From: Bacillota bacterium
GTDB taxonomy: Bacteria; Bacillota; Clostridia; Peptostreptococcales; Anaerovoracaceae
Assembly (NCBI GenBank): GCA_022793795.1
Contig: JAAWDM010000055.1
Coordinates: forward strand, 40,189 to 104,188
Direction: 5' to 3'
DNA: 64,000 nucleotides
Made by a program: the position numbers and the translations under genes. Positions 49,330-57,923 of this stretch are shown here, piece by piece. Below the pieces are notes generated by a model, which searched no databases, was not told where the DNA came from, and saw nothing but the letters and a program-made list of their open reading frames with translations. Numbering within the stretch: position 1 is the first letter of the stretch; every line of letters begins with the position of its first letter.

Positions 49330-49550
49330 CATCCGAAAATCAGAAATTCTTGATTTTATGTACAATGGAAACTCAAAATTTCATCCGAAATCAGAAAAAT
49401 TTTCTAAACATGTAGAACTTTTTTCTATTTTTATGAAAAATCACCGATAATTCTTCTGATTTTCGGTGATTTAGCGCTATTTTCCTATTAAATCCTGTAA
49501 AATATGGCTGTACAGTATACATTTTTGAGGAAAAATCGTGATTTCGGATG
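49330..49550. repeat. Structured intergenic element C
   Basis: CATCCGAAAATCAGAAA (49330) and CATCCGAAATCAGAAA (49382) direct copies, inverse TGATTTCGGATG (49539-49550), central 10-bp hairpin AAATCACCGA (49438-49447) / TCGGTGATTT (49463-49472). Confidence 0.65.
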
Positions 49551-49634
49551 AGTTTGACCTTGCAACGGGTTTCAATCATAAGGTTTTACACCTTTTCGTT
49601 GCCAGTAAAAGCTTGTTCACGAAAAATCCTGGAA

Positions 49635-49697
49635 TAAAAAAATTTCGTCCCACATCGCCAGGAATCTGCAAGAATCCAAACGAAAATAGGACGAAAT
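49635..49697 (-). terminator. Terminator of the D-aminopeptidase operon
   Basis: ATTTCGTCC (49642-49650) / GGACGAAAT (49689-49697); minus strand followed by a T-run (A7 at 49635-49641). Confidence 0.75.
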
Positions 49698-49713
49698 CTA
49701 TCATCCTGCCAAG

Positions 49714-50529
49714 CTAACCCATAATAAACTCGCGAACAACCGCAAGTTCTACCGCCGAGTGAGCCACATAGCGCACCGTGCTTTCATCCAGTTGTTTCAC
49801 ATCAGGATTGGCCAGGGCTGCCCGCACCGCCTGATGGTGTTTCAGATTGATGTCCATCACCAACTCCTCTGGCAGGACGGGAACAGATACCTGTTTTTCA
49901 AGGGCTTTGGCTACTGCAACTTTAATCTGGTCGCAGGCATCCTCTGGATGGAGATTAAAGGTAGAATTTCCCCGGCAATCCTTCACCGCCACCGTGGTAA
50001 TTGCTGGAACTTCTTCCTCTGCAAGTTCACAGATACACCTATCGCCGCTGAGAAAAATCGGCGCAACGCCTTTCTCGGCTGCATAAAGGGTATTGAGGGT
50101 AAATTCAGAGGCCAGTCTGCCGTTGACCTTAATCCAGTTAATAGAATCTGGATTCACCGTATGGGCAAGGGGACTGCCGTCAGTACCTGCCGGCGCATGA
50201 TAACCAATATACAGAACGCCCGCGTATTCGCTACCTACTCCTGACATCATAGATGCCGGATCGCTGGCCCAACCTCGCATGAGCATGACGCCCTTTGGCA
50301 GCATGGAATGAATTAGATTCATAGCGTTGTTATGGCCATCTCGAACCACTACCCGATGACCTGCATCTAAGATAGCCTGACAAGCTGCCGCCACCTCTAA
50401 GGTCATCTGTTTCCGCGCCTCCTCGTATCCGAAGCCGCCTGGCTCCGTTTCGTTCCATGCTGTTACATCGGTAATTCCCTCAATGTCTGCACTGATAAAG
50501 TATGTCTTTTTTTCCTGCTTTCTTTCCAT
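49714..50529 (-). CDS. M55-family D-aminopeptidase (DppA-like)
   Basis: YFISADIEGITDVTAWNETEPGGFGYEEARKQMTLEVAAACQA; VVRDGHNNAMNL; LYIGYHAPAGTDGSPLAHTV. Confidence 0.93.
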   Translation of the reverse strand: MERKQEKKTYFISADIEGITDVTAWNETEPGGFGYEEARKQMTLEVAAACQAILDAGHRVVVRDGHNNAMNLIHSMLPKGVMLMRGWASDPASMMSGVGSEYAGVLYIGYHAPAGTDGSPLAHTVNPDSINWIKVNGRLASEFTLNTLYAAEKGVAPIFLSGDRCICELAEEEVPAITTVAVKDCRGNSTFNLHPEDACDQIKVAVAKALEKQVSVPVLPEELVMDINLKHHQAVRAALANPDVKQLDESTVRYVAHSAVELAVVREFIMG

Positions 50530-50534
50530 CTCTC

Positions 50535-51575
50535 TTATTTCTCGTACTTTTCCATAAATTCCTGAAGCCCCATATACATATTTCCACGCACGCCTGTCAT
50601 GGTCTTAGCGTGGTACATGGAACTGATGATAGCTTCTTCCACTGCCTCTACAGATGCTTCAAATACCCAGTCGATATTTTCATCATAGAACATTTTAGTC
50701 TCCAAAATGTTCTTTTCACTGTAATGGGAAAGCCGGTTTGCCGTTGTAAATGCCACTGCAATATCGCCGCTGCCGTTACCGCAATAAGAACCTACTCTGC
50801 CCAGAGAAACAGTAGCCCTCTTGGCTACTCTCTTTAGCTGCCGCTCGTTTAGCGGAATGTCGGTGGCAATAATCATGATAATGGAGCCCTTGTCTCCTTG
50901 TGGCTTCTTATACTTAGCCGTATCGTAATGTCTACCGCCAATAACCAAGTTACCAGCAGCACCAAAGTTTGACATAACCAAAGCGCCGATGGTATAATCC
51001 TGACCGTCGATTTTTACAACTTTAGAAGCAGAGCCAATACCGCCCTTTAACCCCAGGCATACCATGCCGGTTCCGCCGCCCACTGCGCCTTCCTCAAAGG
51101 TATCGTCAGCGTTTTTAAGGGCCTGAAATACATCTTCTTCCTTTACATGCAGGCCACGAATATCATTGAGTCTGCCGTCGTTACACTCGGTAATCAGACA
51201 GTTAACGGTTCCTGTCTTTACGCCGATATCCTCATTCTGCTCCAGCATGTATTTGGTCAAAGCTGTACAGGCTGTGCCGGTACTTAAGGTATTGGTCAGA
51301 ATAATGGGCGTTTCAATGGTTCCCAACTCCTCCACCTGTACCAGTCCGATGCTCTTTCCAAAGCCATTGATAATAGAAGCCGACGCCATCACCTTATCCT
51401 GAAACATATTTCCGGTATGAGGCAGGATGGCGGTCACACCTGTATGAATCTCTTTTTCATCATCTTCAATGGTAACATGACCCACCTTTACGCCAGGAAC
51501 ATCGGTAATCAAATTCCGACTGCCCTGGGGCCATTTGGCATGTAACGTAAGTCCACAATTTTCCGGTAATCCCAT
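50535..51575 (-). CDS. P1/S58-family peptidase (DmpA/BapA-like aminopeptidase)
   Basis: NLITDVPGVKVGHVTI; EEGAVGGGTGMVCLGLKGGIGSASKVV; ALVMSNFGAAGNLVIGG; GSGDIAVAFTTANR. Confidence 0.92.
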   Translation of the reverse strand: MGLPENCGLTLHAKWPQGSRNLITDVPGVKVGHVTIEDDEKEIHTGVTAILPHTGNMFQDKVMASASIINGFGKSIGLVQVEELGTIETPIILTNTLSTGTACTALTKYMLEQNEDIGVKTGTVNCLITECNDGRLNDIRGLHVKEEDVFQALKNADDTFEEGAVGGGTGMVCLGLKGGIGSASKVVKIDGQDYTIGALVMSNFGAAGNLVIGGRHYDTAKYKKPQGDKGSIIMIIATDIPLNERQLKRVAKRATVSLGRVGSYCGNGSGDIAVAFTTANRLSHYSEKNILETKMFYDENIDWVFEASVEAVEEAIISSMYHAKTMTGVRGNMYMGLQEFMEKYEK

Positions 51576-51648
51576 AATAGTTTTCTCCTTTAATTTCTCT
51601 TCTCAAAAAGGGTCTTCTACACGTTCTTTAAAACGTTCTTAATATGTT

Positions 51649-51663
51649 GCAAAATCTATGCCA
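51649..51663 (-). promoter_or_regulatory. Putative sigma-54 (-24/-12) promoter for the 51575-49714 operon
   Basis: Minus strand TGGCAT-AGATT-TTGC, 10 nt between GG and GC; same AGATT spacer as the promoter at 56458. Confidence 0.7.
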
Positions 51664-51707
51664 CCATCTATACCCTTCATTGACAGAAACACACACGGTT
51701 TTTAACT

Positions 51708-51737
51708 GGATTGCCCCCTTTATTCCGGTGGCAATCC
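51708..51737. promoter_or_regulatory. Inverted repeat: candidate terminator or activator site
   Basis: GGATTGCC (51708-51715) / GGCAATCC (51730-51737), no clear minus-strand T-run. Confidence 0.4.
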
Positions 51738-51793
51738 TTAATAATTTCATTTCTTCATCTCATTAAATCCTATTTATACCCTTTACAGCGGTA

Positions 51794-52801
51794 TCAACCC
51801 ATGACATCTCCGATGATGCGAAGGGCGTTTTCATGGGTAATCTTATCGATCTGATCCATGGTGAATACTTTGTTCAATCTATCGATAAGCATTGGATAAT
51901 TGCCATAGTCCACCATCTCGCCGGTGTTATCGATACCGTCAAAATCAGAACCCAAAGCCAGTGCCTCAATGCCTGCTTTATCAACGATATGTACGCAATG
52001 TTCCACCGCACGATCAAAGGTAAAGGCCGAACCATCATGATTTAAGAAAGTTTCTTCAAAGTTTAGGCCCACGATACCGCCCTTTTCTCCTAAGATGGCC
52101 AACTGCTTGTCGGTCAGATTTCTTCTGTGACCGGCAAGGGCCCTGGCACATGAATGGGAAGCCAAAAACGGCGCTTTGCTCACCCGAGCCACATCGTGGA
52201 ACACGCCTTCAGAGGAATGGGATAAATCCACCAGCATCCCCAGTCTGTTCATCTCCTCTACCACCTGAAAACCAAAAGGCTTTAGTCCACGGCTGTGTTC
52301 CTGGGCGTCGTCTCTGCATGGAAAACCGATTTCATTCTCAAAGTTCCACAGAAGGGTAATGAGCCGCACGCCTCTATCATAAAATTCCTGTACCCGCTCG
52401 ATGCGGCCTTCCAGACAGACGCCGTCCTCAATGGCCAATACGCCGGACAGCTTTCCTTCCGCCTTGTTTCTCAAAATATCCTCTTTGGTATAAGCTGGCA
52501 GAATCAAGTCCGAGTTGGCTGCCATTTCTGCATCATAACAATCTGCCATCTGGCAAAACATATCATAAGGGCTCATGTATTCCATTTCTTTTCTGGATAT
52601 GTACGCCGCGAAAAACTGACACATGCCATGACCCTTTATCATCTTTTCCAAACTCAGATGTCCGTCATTACTCCGCAGCTTTCTGTTTTTATCCCGCCAT
52701 AAAAGCATTACCGTATCGCAGTGCAAATCCACAATCTGCATGTTTTGAACATCTGATTTTACTGTCTCCATTTCCTTCTTTTCCTCTCTTTCATTTTGCA
52801 T
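51794..52801 (-). CDS. M19 (membrane/renal-type) dipeptidase
   Basis: IVDLHCDTVMLLW; ALGSDFDGI; FLASHSCARALAGHRRNLTDKQL; GMLVDLSHSSEGVFHDV. Confidence 0.93.
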   Translation of the reverse strand: MQNEREEKKEMETVKSDVQNMQIVDLHCDTVMLLWRDKNRKLRSNDGHLSLEKMIKGHGMCQFFAAYISRKEMEYMSPYDMFCQMADCYDAEMAANSDLILPAYTKEDILRNKAEGKLSGVLAIEDGVCLEGRIERVQEFYDRGVRLITLLWNFENEIGFPCRDDAQEHSRGLKPFGFQVVEEMNRLGMLVDLSHSSEGVFHDVARVSKAPFLASHSCARALAGHRRNLTDKQLAILGEKGGIVGLNFEETFLNHDGSAFTFDRAVEHCVHIVDKAGIEALALGSDFDGIDNTGEMVDYGNYPMLIDRLNKVFTMDQIDKITHENALRIIGDVMG

Positions 52802-53603
52802 CCCAATCTCCTCCATTCTCTTTATATAAATCTAGTGCAACCTGCCGAATAAAACGCTCTGTCTCCGGTACATCGGTTTTGTTTGCACATATAACCAGTA
52901 TAAACGGCTTTTTCGCGAATACGATGGCCGCATCGTTGGTGGTTCCATCCTCTTCACCCGTCTTGTTGGCAATCTTCTTATCCATGCCGATATAGCCAGG
53001 GATCTTATGGCGTACCTGCTGCTCAAGCAAGGTCCTTTCAATCCTCTCGCTGATTGCTGCGCTGGCGAACGTCCTATCATAGACCTGTTTCAGCAGCATA
53101 CCGATTTCAGCAGGGCAAACATAATTTTGCAGACCCTTGGACGCTGCTTCCATATCGCACAGTTTTCTGGCTATCACCGCCTGTTCCAATCCCATGTCTC
53201 TGAACCCTGCCTTTAAAATTTCCAAACCGACCCGCTCAATCACCATATTAGTAGCCGTATTATCGCTGATGGTAATCATCAGATTGCAGAGACCTTCCAT
53301 GGTAATCTTCACATTGCCGTCAAAACTCTTCAGGGCGCCGCAGCCTCTACATTTGTCCTCATCATGGACAATCAATTCTTCTGTCAAGGACAATTTCCCC
53401 TCAGATACCAGCTTCATTACATACATAAAAATCGGCAGCTTGATGACGCTGGCCGCCCGATATGCTTCATGGCCGTCATAGCTAATCACCTCTCCTGTAA
53501 CCAGATTTTCATAATAAAATCCGATGTTTCCCGTAAGCCCTTCTATCCTGTTTTTTATTTCCTCTCTTTCCACTGATGATACCTCCACTAAAACTTCAAG
53601 CAA
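52791..53603 (-). CDS. Serine hydrolase, class A beta-lactamase fold
   Basis: AASVIKLPIF (SxxK), SDNTATN, NKTGEEDGTTNDAAI. Confidence 0.87.
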   Translation of the reverse strand: MLEVLVEVSSVEREEIKNRIEGLTGNIGFYYENLVTGEVISYDGHEAYRAASVIKLPIFMYVMKLVSEGKLSLTEELIVHDEDKCRGCGALKSFDGNVKITMEGLCNLMITISDNTATNMVIERVGLEILKAGFRDMGLEQAVIARKLCDMEAASKGLQNYVCPAEIGMLLKQVYDRTFASAAISERIERTLLEQQVRHKIPGYIGMDKKIANKTGEEDGTTNDAAIVFAKKPFILVICANKTDVPETERFIRQVALDLYKENGGDWDAK

Positions 53604-53624
53604 AAATCATGCCATCTGCTATAT

Positions 53625-54410
53625 TCATACCATATCCTTGGCACAAATCTGGGTAATATCCCGCATGATGATTTCCGCCTCCCGAATATCCATCTTTGCT
53701 GCCGCCATGGCCAAGATGAAGGGCTTTTTGGTATAGACAATGCCGCCGTCTGCCAGGGCATATTCATCAAAACCTGTCTGGTGTGAAACCTGTACTGCCT
53801 CTGTAAACACATAGGGAATCATGCTGGTTCTCTGGTGCTGTGTCATGAGGGCAAGCATATCCCTACTGGCTTTCTCGGAAATCAGCTGTCCTTTATACAT
53901 TCTCTCAAAGATCATGGCAATCTCTTTCACCGATATGGTGTTCTCAACACCAGCTTCCATCTTTTCATTATCAAAGAGTTTCCTCTTAAGTTCCATGTGA
54001 TGATAGCCCAAAAGCTGAAAGGTTTCATTGATTCGCTCCATGCCTAAGATGTCAACCAGCAGATTAAAGGCCAGATTATCGCTGACTGTAATCATCAGGT
54101 TGCATAGATCGAAAACCGTCAGCCTGATACCTTCGTGAAGGAAATGAAGGGCGCCGTAAGGTCTGCCCTCAAACATGGCTCTATCCTGATTGCGAATGGT
54201 ATACAGTTTATTCGGATTGAGCTTTCCCTCTTCTATCTGCCGATAGCATTCCACTAGGGCCATAAGTTTTACCATTCCGGAAGCTGGAAACACCTGACAA
54301 TTGCCGCAAAAAAGATGCTTATCTTCCGTAAGATCCACATAACATACGCCAAAATCTCCTTTCACATTGGCAAGTCTATCTGTAATCATTGTCATCATCA
54401 TGTGATACAT
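53625..54410 (-). CDS. Class A beta-lactamase-fold paralogue with altered catalytic motifs
   Basis: FPASGMVKLMALVE instead of ASxxKLP, SDNLAFNLL retained, SHQTGFDEYALADGG instead of HKTGE. Confidence 0.8.
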   Translation of the reverse strand: MYHMMMTMITDRLANVKGDFGVCYVDLTEDKHLFCGNCQVFPASGMVKLMALVECYRQIEEGKLNPNKLYTIRNQDRAMFEGRPYGALHFLHEGIRLTVFDLCNLMITVSDNLAFNLLVDILGMERINETFQLLGYHHMELKRKLFDNEKMEAGVENTISVKEIAMIFERMYKGQLISEKASRDMLALMTQHQRTSMIPYVFTEAVQVSHQTGFDEYALADGGIVYTKKPFILAMAAAKMDIREAEIIMRDITQICAKDMV

Positions 54411-56244
54411 CCTCTCTTTCGGCCATTTCTATCTGGTACTTTTTCATCTTTTCAAACAAACTAGTCTTGCCAATAGCAAGCTGCCTGGCAGTCTCTATCC
54501 GCGATCCCTTGTTTTGCCGCAAAGTCTTTATAATCACTTTCTTTTCAAATTCTTCCTTCTGTTCTTTCAGGGTAAGCCGGGGCTTCTCCGTTTCCATATC
54601 CTTTAGTTCCAATTCCACATCCTCTGGCAAAATCATTTTGCCGTCAGACAGAATACAGGCCTTTTCCAATACGTTTTCCAGTTCTCTAATATTCCCTGGC
54701 CAATGATATCGTTTCATCTTCTCCAGAGCCTCCATACCGACCACCTGCTGACCCACGTCCAAACGCAGACAAATCTCAGGCAGCAAATCAGCAATAATGG
54801 AAAACAGGGATGAAAGCCGCTGGCGAAGAGGCGGTATCTCAATAGGAAATACATTGATACGATAAAACAAATCCTCACGAAAACGATGGGCCTCTACCAT
54901 CCCAGCTAAATTCTTATTGGTAGCGACGATCAAGCGGACATCAGTCCGTTGTTTCTTTTCACCGCCAATACGGAAATAAGTCTTGTTTTGGAGTACCTCC
55001 AATAATTTTCCCTGCAAGGATAACGGCATTTCTGTAATCTCATCTAAAAACAAGGTTCCACCCTCTGCAATTTCAAAATAGCCGGCCTTACCACCTCTCT
55101 TAGCGCCGGTAAAGGCTCCCTCCTCATAGCCGAAGAGTTCACTCTCAATCAGATTATAAGGAATCGCCGCACAGTTGACATGAACAAAGGCCCTATCTGA
55201 CCGTTTGCTGTGCTTGTGTATCTCTTTGGCCAAAAAAGTTTTACCAGTACCGCTTTCTCCTGTGAGAAGAATGGTGGTATTGGTCACCGCCGACTTTTGC
55301 AGCAAATAGCGGATTCTCCGTATGGTTTCGTCATTGCCGTGAAGTCCGAAGGTATATTCCACCATAAAATCCTGTTCAGAAGCTCTCTGCATAGCTTCAT
55401 AGCCCCGAGAGTATCTTCCCAGGACTTCCGTCATATCATCCTCGGAAAAGAATTGCCATCCTTTTATGGAATTTCCCTCTTCACTGTAAAAAATCTGTTG
55501 TACCGCCAATTTGTGACCATCCACATCTACAATATGCATTTCTTCGTCATTTTTGCTGGCTCCCATGGCTGCGTCCATGGCAAACAATGGACGATAAACC
55601 TCTGGTCTAAGAAGTCGTTCCATGGTCCAACCCTCGGTTTTCATTCTGTTTCCATCCCAAAACCACGGGAACTCCTCTCCCTCCAAAATGCTCTCCACAG
55701 GTATCTTTGCCGTCTTAGGATCATCGGTACAGAAATATTTCATCCCGTTTTCATTAAAAATCACCATTGGCGTGTTCAGGGTAAACTTGTCATGATCGAT
55801 TGTAGAAACCACAGTCTGTCCGTCCACCGTTATGGTAATTACGTCTTCCCATTCCATGGTCACCTGAACCTGATAGCCTGCAAACACTGTATCCAGCAGA
55901 AGGGTACTTTTCGCATCTTGTCCATCCCCTCTTATACCATCAAAAGCCTTGACCAGAGGTTTTACCGCCTGTCCCTGTTTTGGAAAAACACCTAATATCA
56001 CATAGCTACCATTATCATCCTGCATATCTGCGTCGTAAACTTCTTTCAGGACTTGCCGTAGCTTGCACCCTGCCTGCACCATATCCGGTATGATGATTAC
56101 AAAAGCATCGCCTTCCATAATCCGCCCTCTGGCATATCCCAGAGGATATGTCATCTCTCTCTTGGAAACCAATTCTAAAGTATCTTCTCCTAAATGGATG
56201 AGACCATTTTTCTGATCTGTCACGATGGTATTTCTCAATATCAC
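54376..56244 (-). CDS. Sigma-54-dependent enhancer-binding transcriptional regulator
   Basis: LLTGESGTGKTFLAKEIHKHS, ELFGYEEGAFTGAKRGGKAGYFEIAEGGTLFLDEITEMPLSLQGKLLEVLQ (GAFTGA), C-terminal Fis-like HTH. Confidence 0.95.
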   Translation of the reverse strand: MILRNTIVTDQKNGLIHLGEDTLELVSKREMTYPLGYARGRIMEGDAFVIIIPDMVQAGCKLRQVLKEVYDADMQDDNGSYVILGVFPKQGQAVKPLVKAFDGIRGDGQDAKSTLLLDTVFAGYQVQVTMEWEDVITITVDGQTVVSTIDHDKFTLNTPMVIFNENGMKYFCTDDPKTAKIPVESILEGEEFPWFWDGNRMKTEGWTMERLLRPEVYRPLFAMDAAMGASKNDEEMHIVDVDGHKLAVQQIFYSEEGNSIKGWQFFSEDDMTEVLGRYSRGYEAMQRASEQDFMVEYTFGLHGNDETIRRIRYLLQKSAVTNTTILLTGESGTGKTFLAKEIHKHSKRSDRAFVHVNCAAIPYNLIESELFGYEEGAFTGAKRGGKAGYFEIAEGGTLFLDEITEMPLSLQGKLLEVLQNKTYFRIGGEKKQRTDVRLIVATNKNLAGMVEAHRFREDLFYRINVFPIEIPPLRQRLSSLFSIIADLLPEICLRLDVGQQVVGMEALEKMKRYHWPGNIRELENVLEKACILSDGKMILPEDVELELKDMETEKPRLTLKEQKEEFEKKVIIKTLRQNKGSRIETARQLAIGKTSLFEKMKKYQIEMAEREDVSHDDDNDYR

Positions 56245-56358
56245 TGTCTTGCTCCTTTGGGTCTGTTTGGTGTTTCATAGACCATAATTCTATTATCCAC
56301 TTTTTGTCCTGGTGATGCAAGCAGAATCGTTAAATTTCTTCAAAATTTTTGTTTTGTA

Positions 56359-56393
56359 GTTCGAAATTTCGAACCATAAAACGTTTTTTCGAA
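56359..56393. promoter_or_regulatory. Candidate upstream activator sequence
   Basis: 16-bp perfect palindrome GTTCGAAATTTCGAAC (56359-56374) plus TTCGAA half-site (56388-56393), between the divergent EBP and permease genes. Confidence 0.6.
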
Positions 56394-56457
56394 TCCATGT
56401 GAATGTTTCATGAAGCTAAATCCTCCAAAAACTCCACATTTTGTATAGAATTTGTGA

Positions 56458-56472
56458 TGGCACAGATTTTGC
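56458..56472 (+). promoter_or_regulatory. Putative sigma-54 (-24/-12) promoter for the permease-deacylase-hydrolase operon
   Basis: TGGCAC-AGATT-TTGC, consensus match with 10 nt between GG and GC; 65 bp upstream of ATG 56538. Confidence 0.85.
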
Positions 56473-56537
56473 TTTCTCATATACTGTCATTATATCTTGT
56501 ACTACATATGATGTATAAAAAGAAAGGAGTGTTTCTC

Positions 56538-57923
56538 ATGGGAGAAAACAAACACAATGGCCATTTTAAGAAAGTAATTGGCCTTTTCGGCGGCATCAGT
56601 CTGGTGGCAGGCATGACCATCGGCTCCGGTGTCTATTATCTGGGCAGCTATGTACTGGAACGTACTGATTTCAGCTTTGGTCTTGCCCTGCTCTGCTGGA
56701 TTATTGGCGGCGTGGTCTCCATTCTCGGCGGCCTATGCTTTGCAGAACTTGGCGCTTCCCGTCCGGTTGCGGGCGGTATGACCGTATATTTAAGTGAAGC
56801 CTATCATCCAGCTCTTGGCTTTATCAACGGTTTTTCTGGTTTTATCCTGACCGCTTCCGGTTCCATCGCCTCTCTTGCTATGGCGGCAGTTACCGGTTTT
56901 AAAGGTACCTTTGGTCTTTCCGATCTGGCAGTAAAACTGATTGCCATTCTCATTATCGTATTTTTTACAGCAATCAACCTCCGTGGCGCTAAGGTAGGCG
57001 TTGCCTTCCAGAACTTCACCATGGTTGCAAGAGTGGTTCCTCTGGTGCTGATTATCATCATTGGTATCTTTATGGGAGATCAATCGGTAGACATGAGCAT
57101 CTCCATGGAAGGTACCAGCGCAGAAGGCGGTGGTATCAGCGGCGCCATTTCTCTCATCGGTTTCGCAACCTTCGCTTCTCTGTGGGCTTATGAAGGCTGG
57201 ACCAATCTGAATACAGTAGGCGAAGAGATGAAAAATCCAAAGAGAGATTTGCCTCTAGCCATCATCATCTCTCTTGGCTTTATCACTTTAATCTATACCC
57301 TGTTCCAGTTCGCTATCTATAGAGTCATTCCGGCAGATCAAGCCATCTCCATGATTCAAGACGGCGATATCTATCTTGGAAACGCAGTTGCCAATAAGCT
57401 GATGGGAGGCTTTGGTCAAGGTTTGATTCTAGCAGGTATGACCATCGGTATCCTGGGTACTGTTAACGGCGACATACTGGTATTCCCAAGAACCTACTAT
57501 GCAATGGCCAAGGAAGGCTACTTCCCTAAAAAGTTTGCAGAAATTGACGAAAAGAGCGGTGTACCTATGACTGCTACACTGGCTTCCTCTGCAGTTGCCA
57601 TCATTCTGGTTATCTTTAACAGCTTGCAGAGCCTGACCGACCTGCTAGTTACCCTGTCTGCACTGTTGAATGTAATGTGTGTAGGCGGAGTTCTCATCTA
57701 TAGAAAGAAGTATCCGAATCTGGAACGTCCATATAAAGTATGGGGCGGCGTATTCACAGTTATTGTCACCATCATCCTCTTCGGCGTTCTGCTAGTAAAC
57801 AACTTTATCGAAGACCCGAAGGCAGCTCTCATCAGCCTTGCAATTCCTGCCATTGGTCTTGTTGTTTATGCTTACTTCCGTAAGAAGAACGGTGTCGATT
57901 ACAAGAGCGAGGGCATTGAATAA
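56538..57923 (+). CDS. APC-superfamily amino acid permease
   Basis: LFGGISLVAGMTIGSGVYYLGSYVLE; FAELGASRPVAGGMTVYLSEAYHPALGF; WAYEGWTNLNTVGEEMKNPKRDLPLAI. Confidence 0.92.
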   Translation: MGENKHNGHFKKVIGLFGGISLVAGMTIGSGVYYLGSYVLERTDFSFGLALLCWIIGGVVSILGGLCFAELGASRPVAGGMTVYLSEAYHPALGFINGFSGFILTASGSIASLAMAAVTGFKGTFGLSDLAVKLIAILIIVFFTAINLRGAKVGVAFQNFTMVARVVPLVLIIIIGIFMGDQSVDMSISMEGTSAEGGGISGAISLIGFATFASLWAYEGWTNLNTVGEEMKNPKRDLPLAIIISLGFITLIYTLFQFAIYRVIPADQAISMIQDGDIYLGNAVANKLMGGFGQGLILAGMTIGILGTVNGDILVFPRTYYAMAKEGYFPKKFAEIDEKSGVPMTATLASSAVAIILVIFNSLQSLTDLLVTLSALLNVMCVGGVLIYRKKYPNLERPYKVWGGVFTVIVTIILFGVLLVNNFIEDPKAALISLAIPAIGLVVYAYFRKKNGVDYKSEGIE

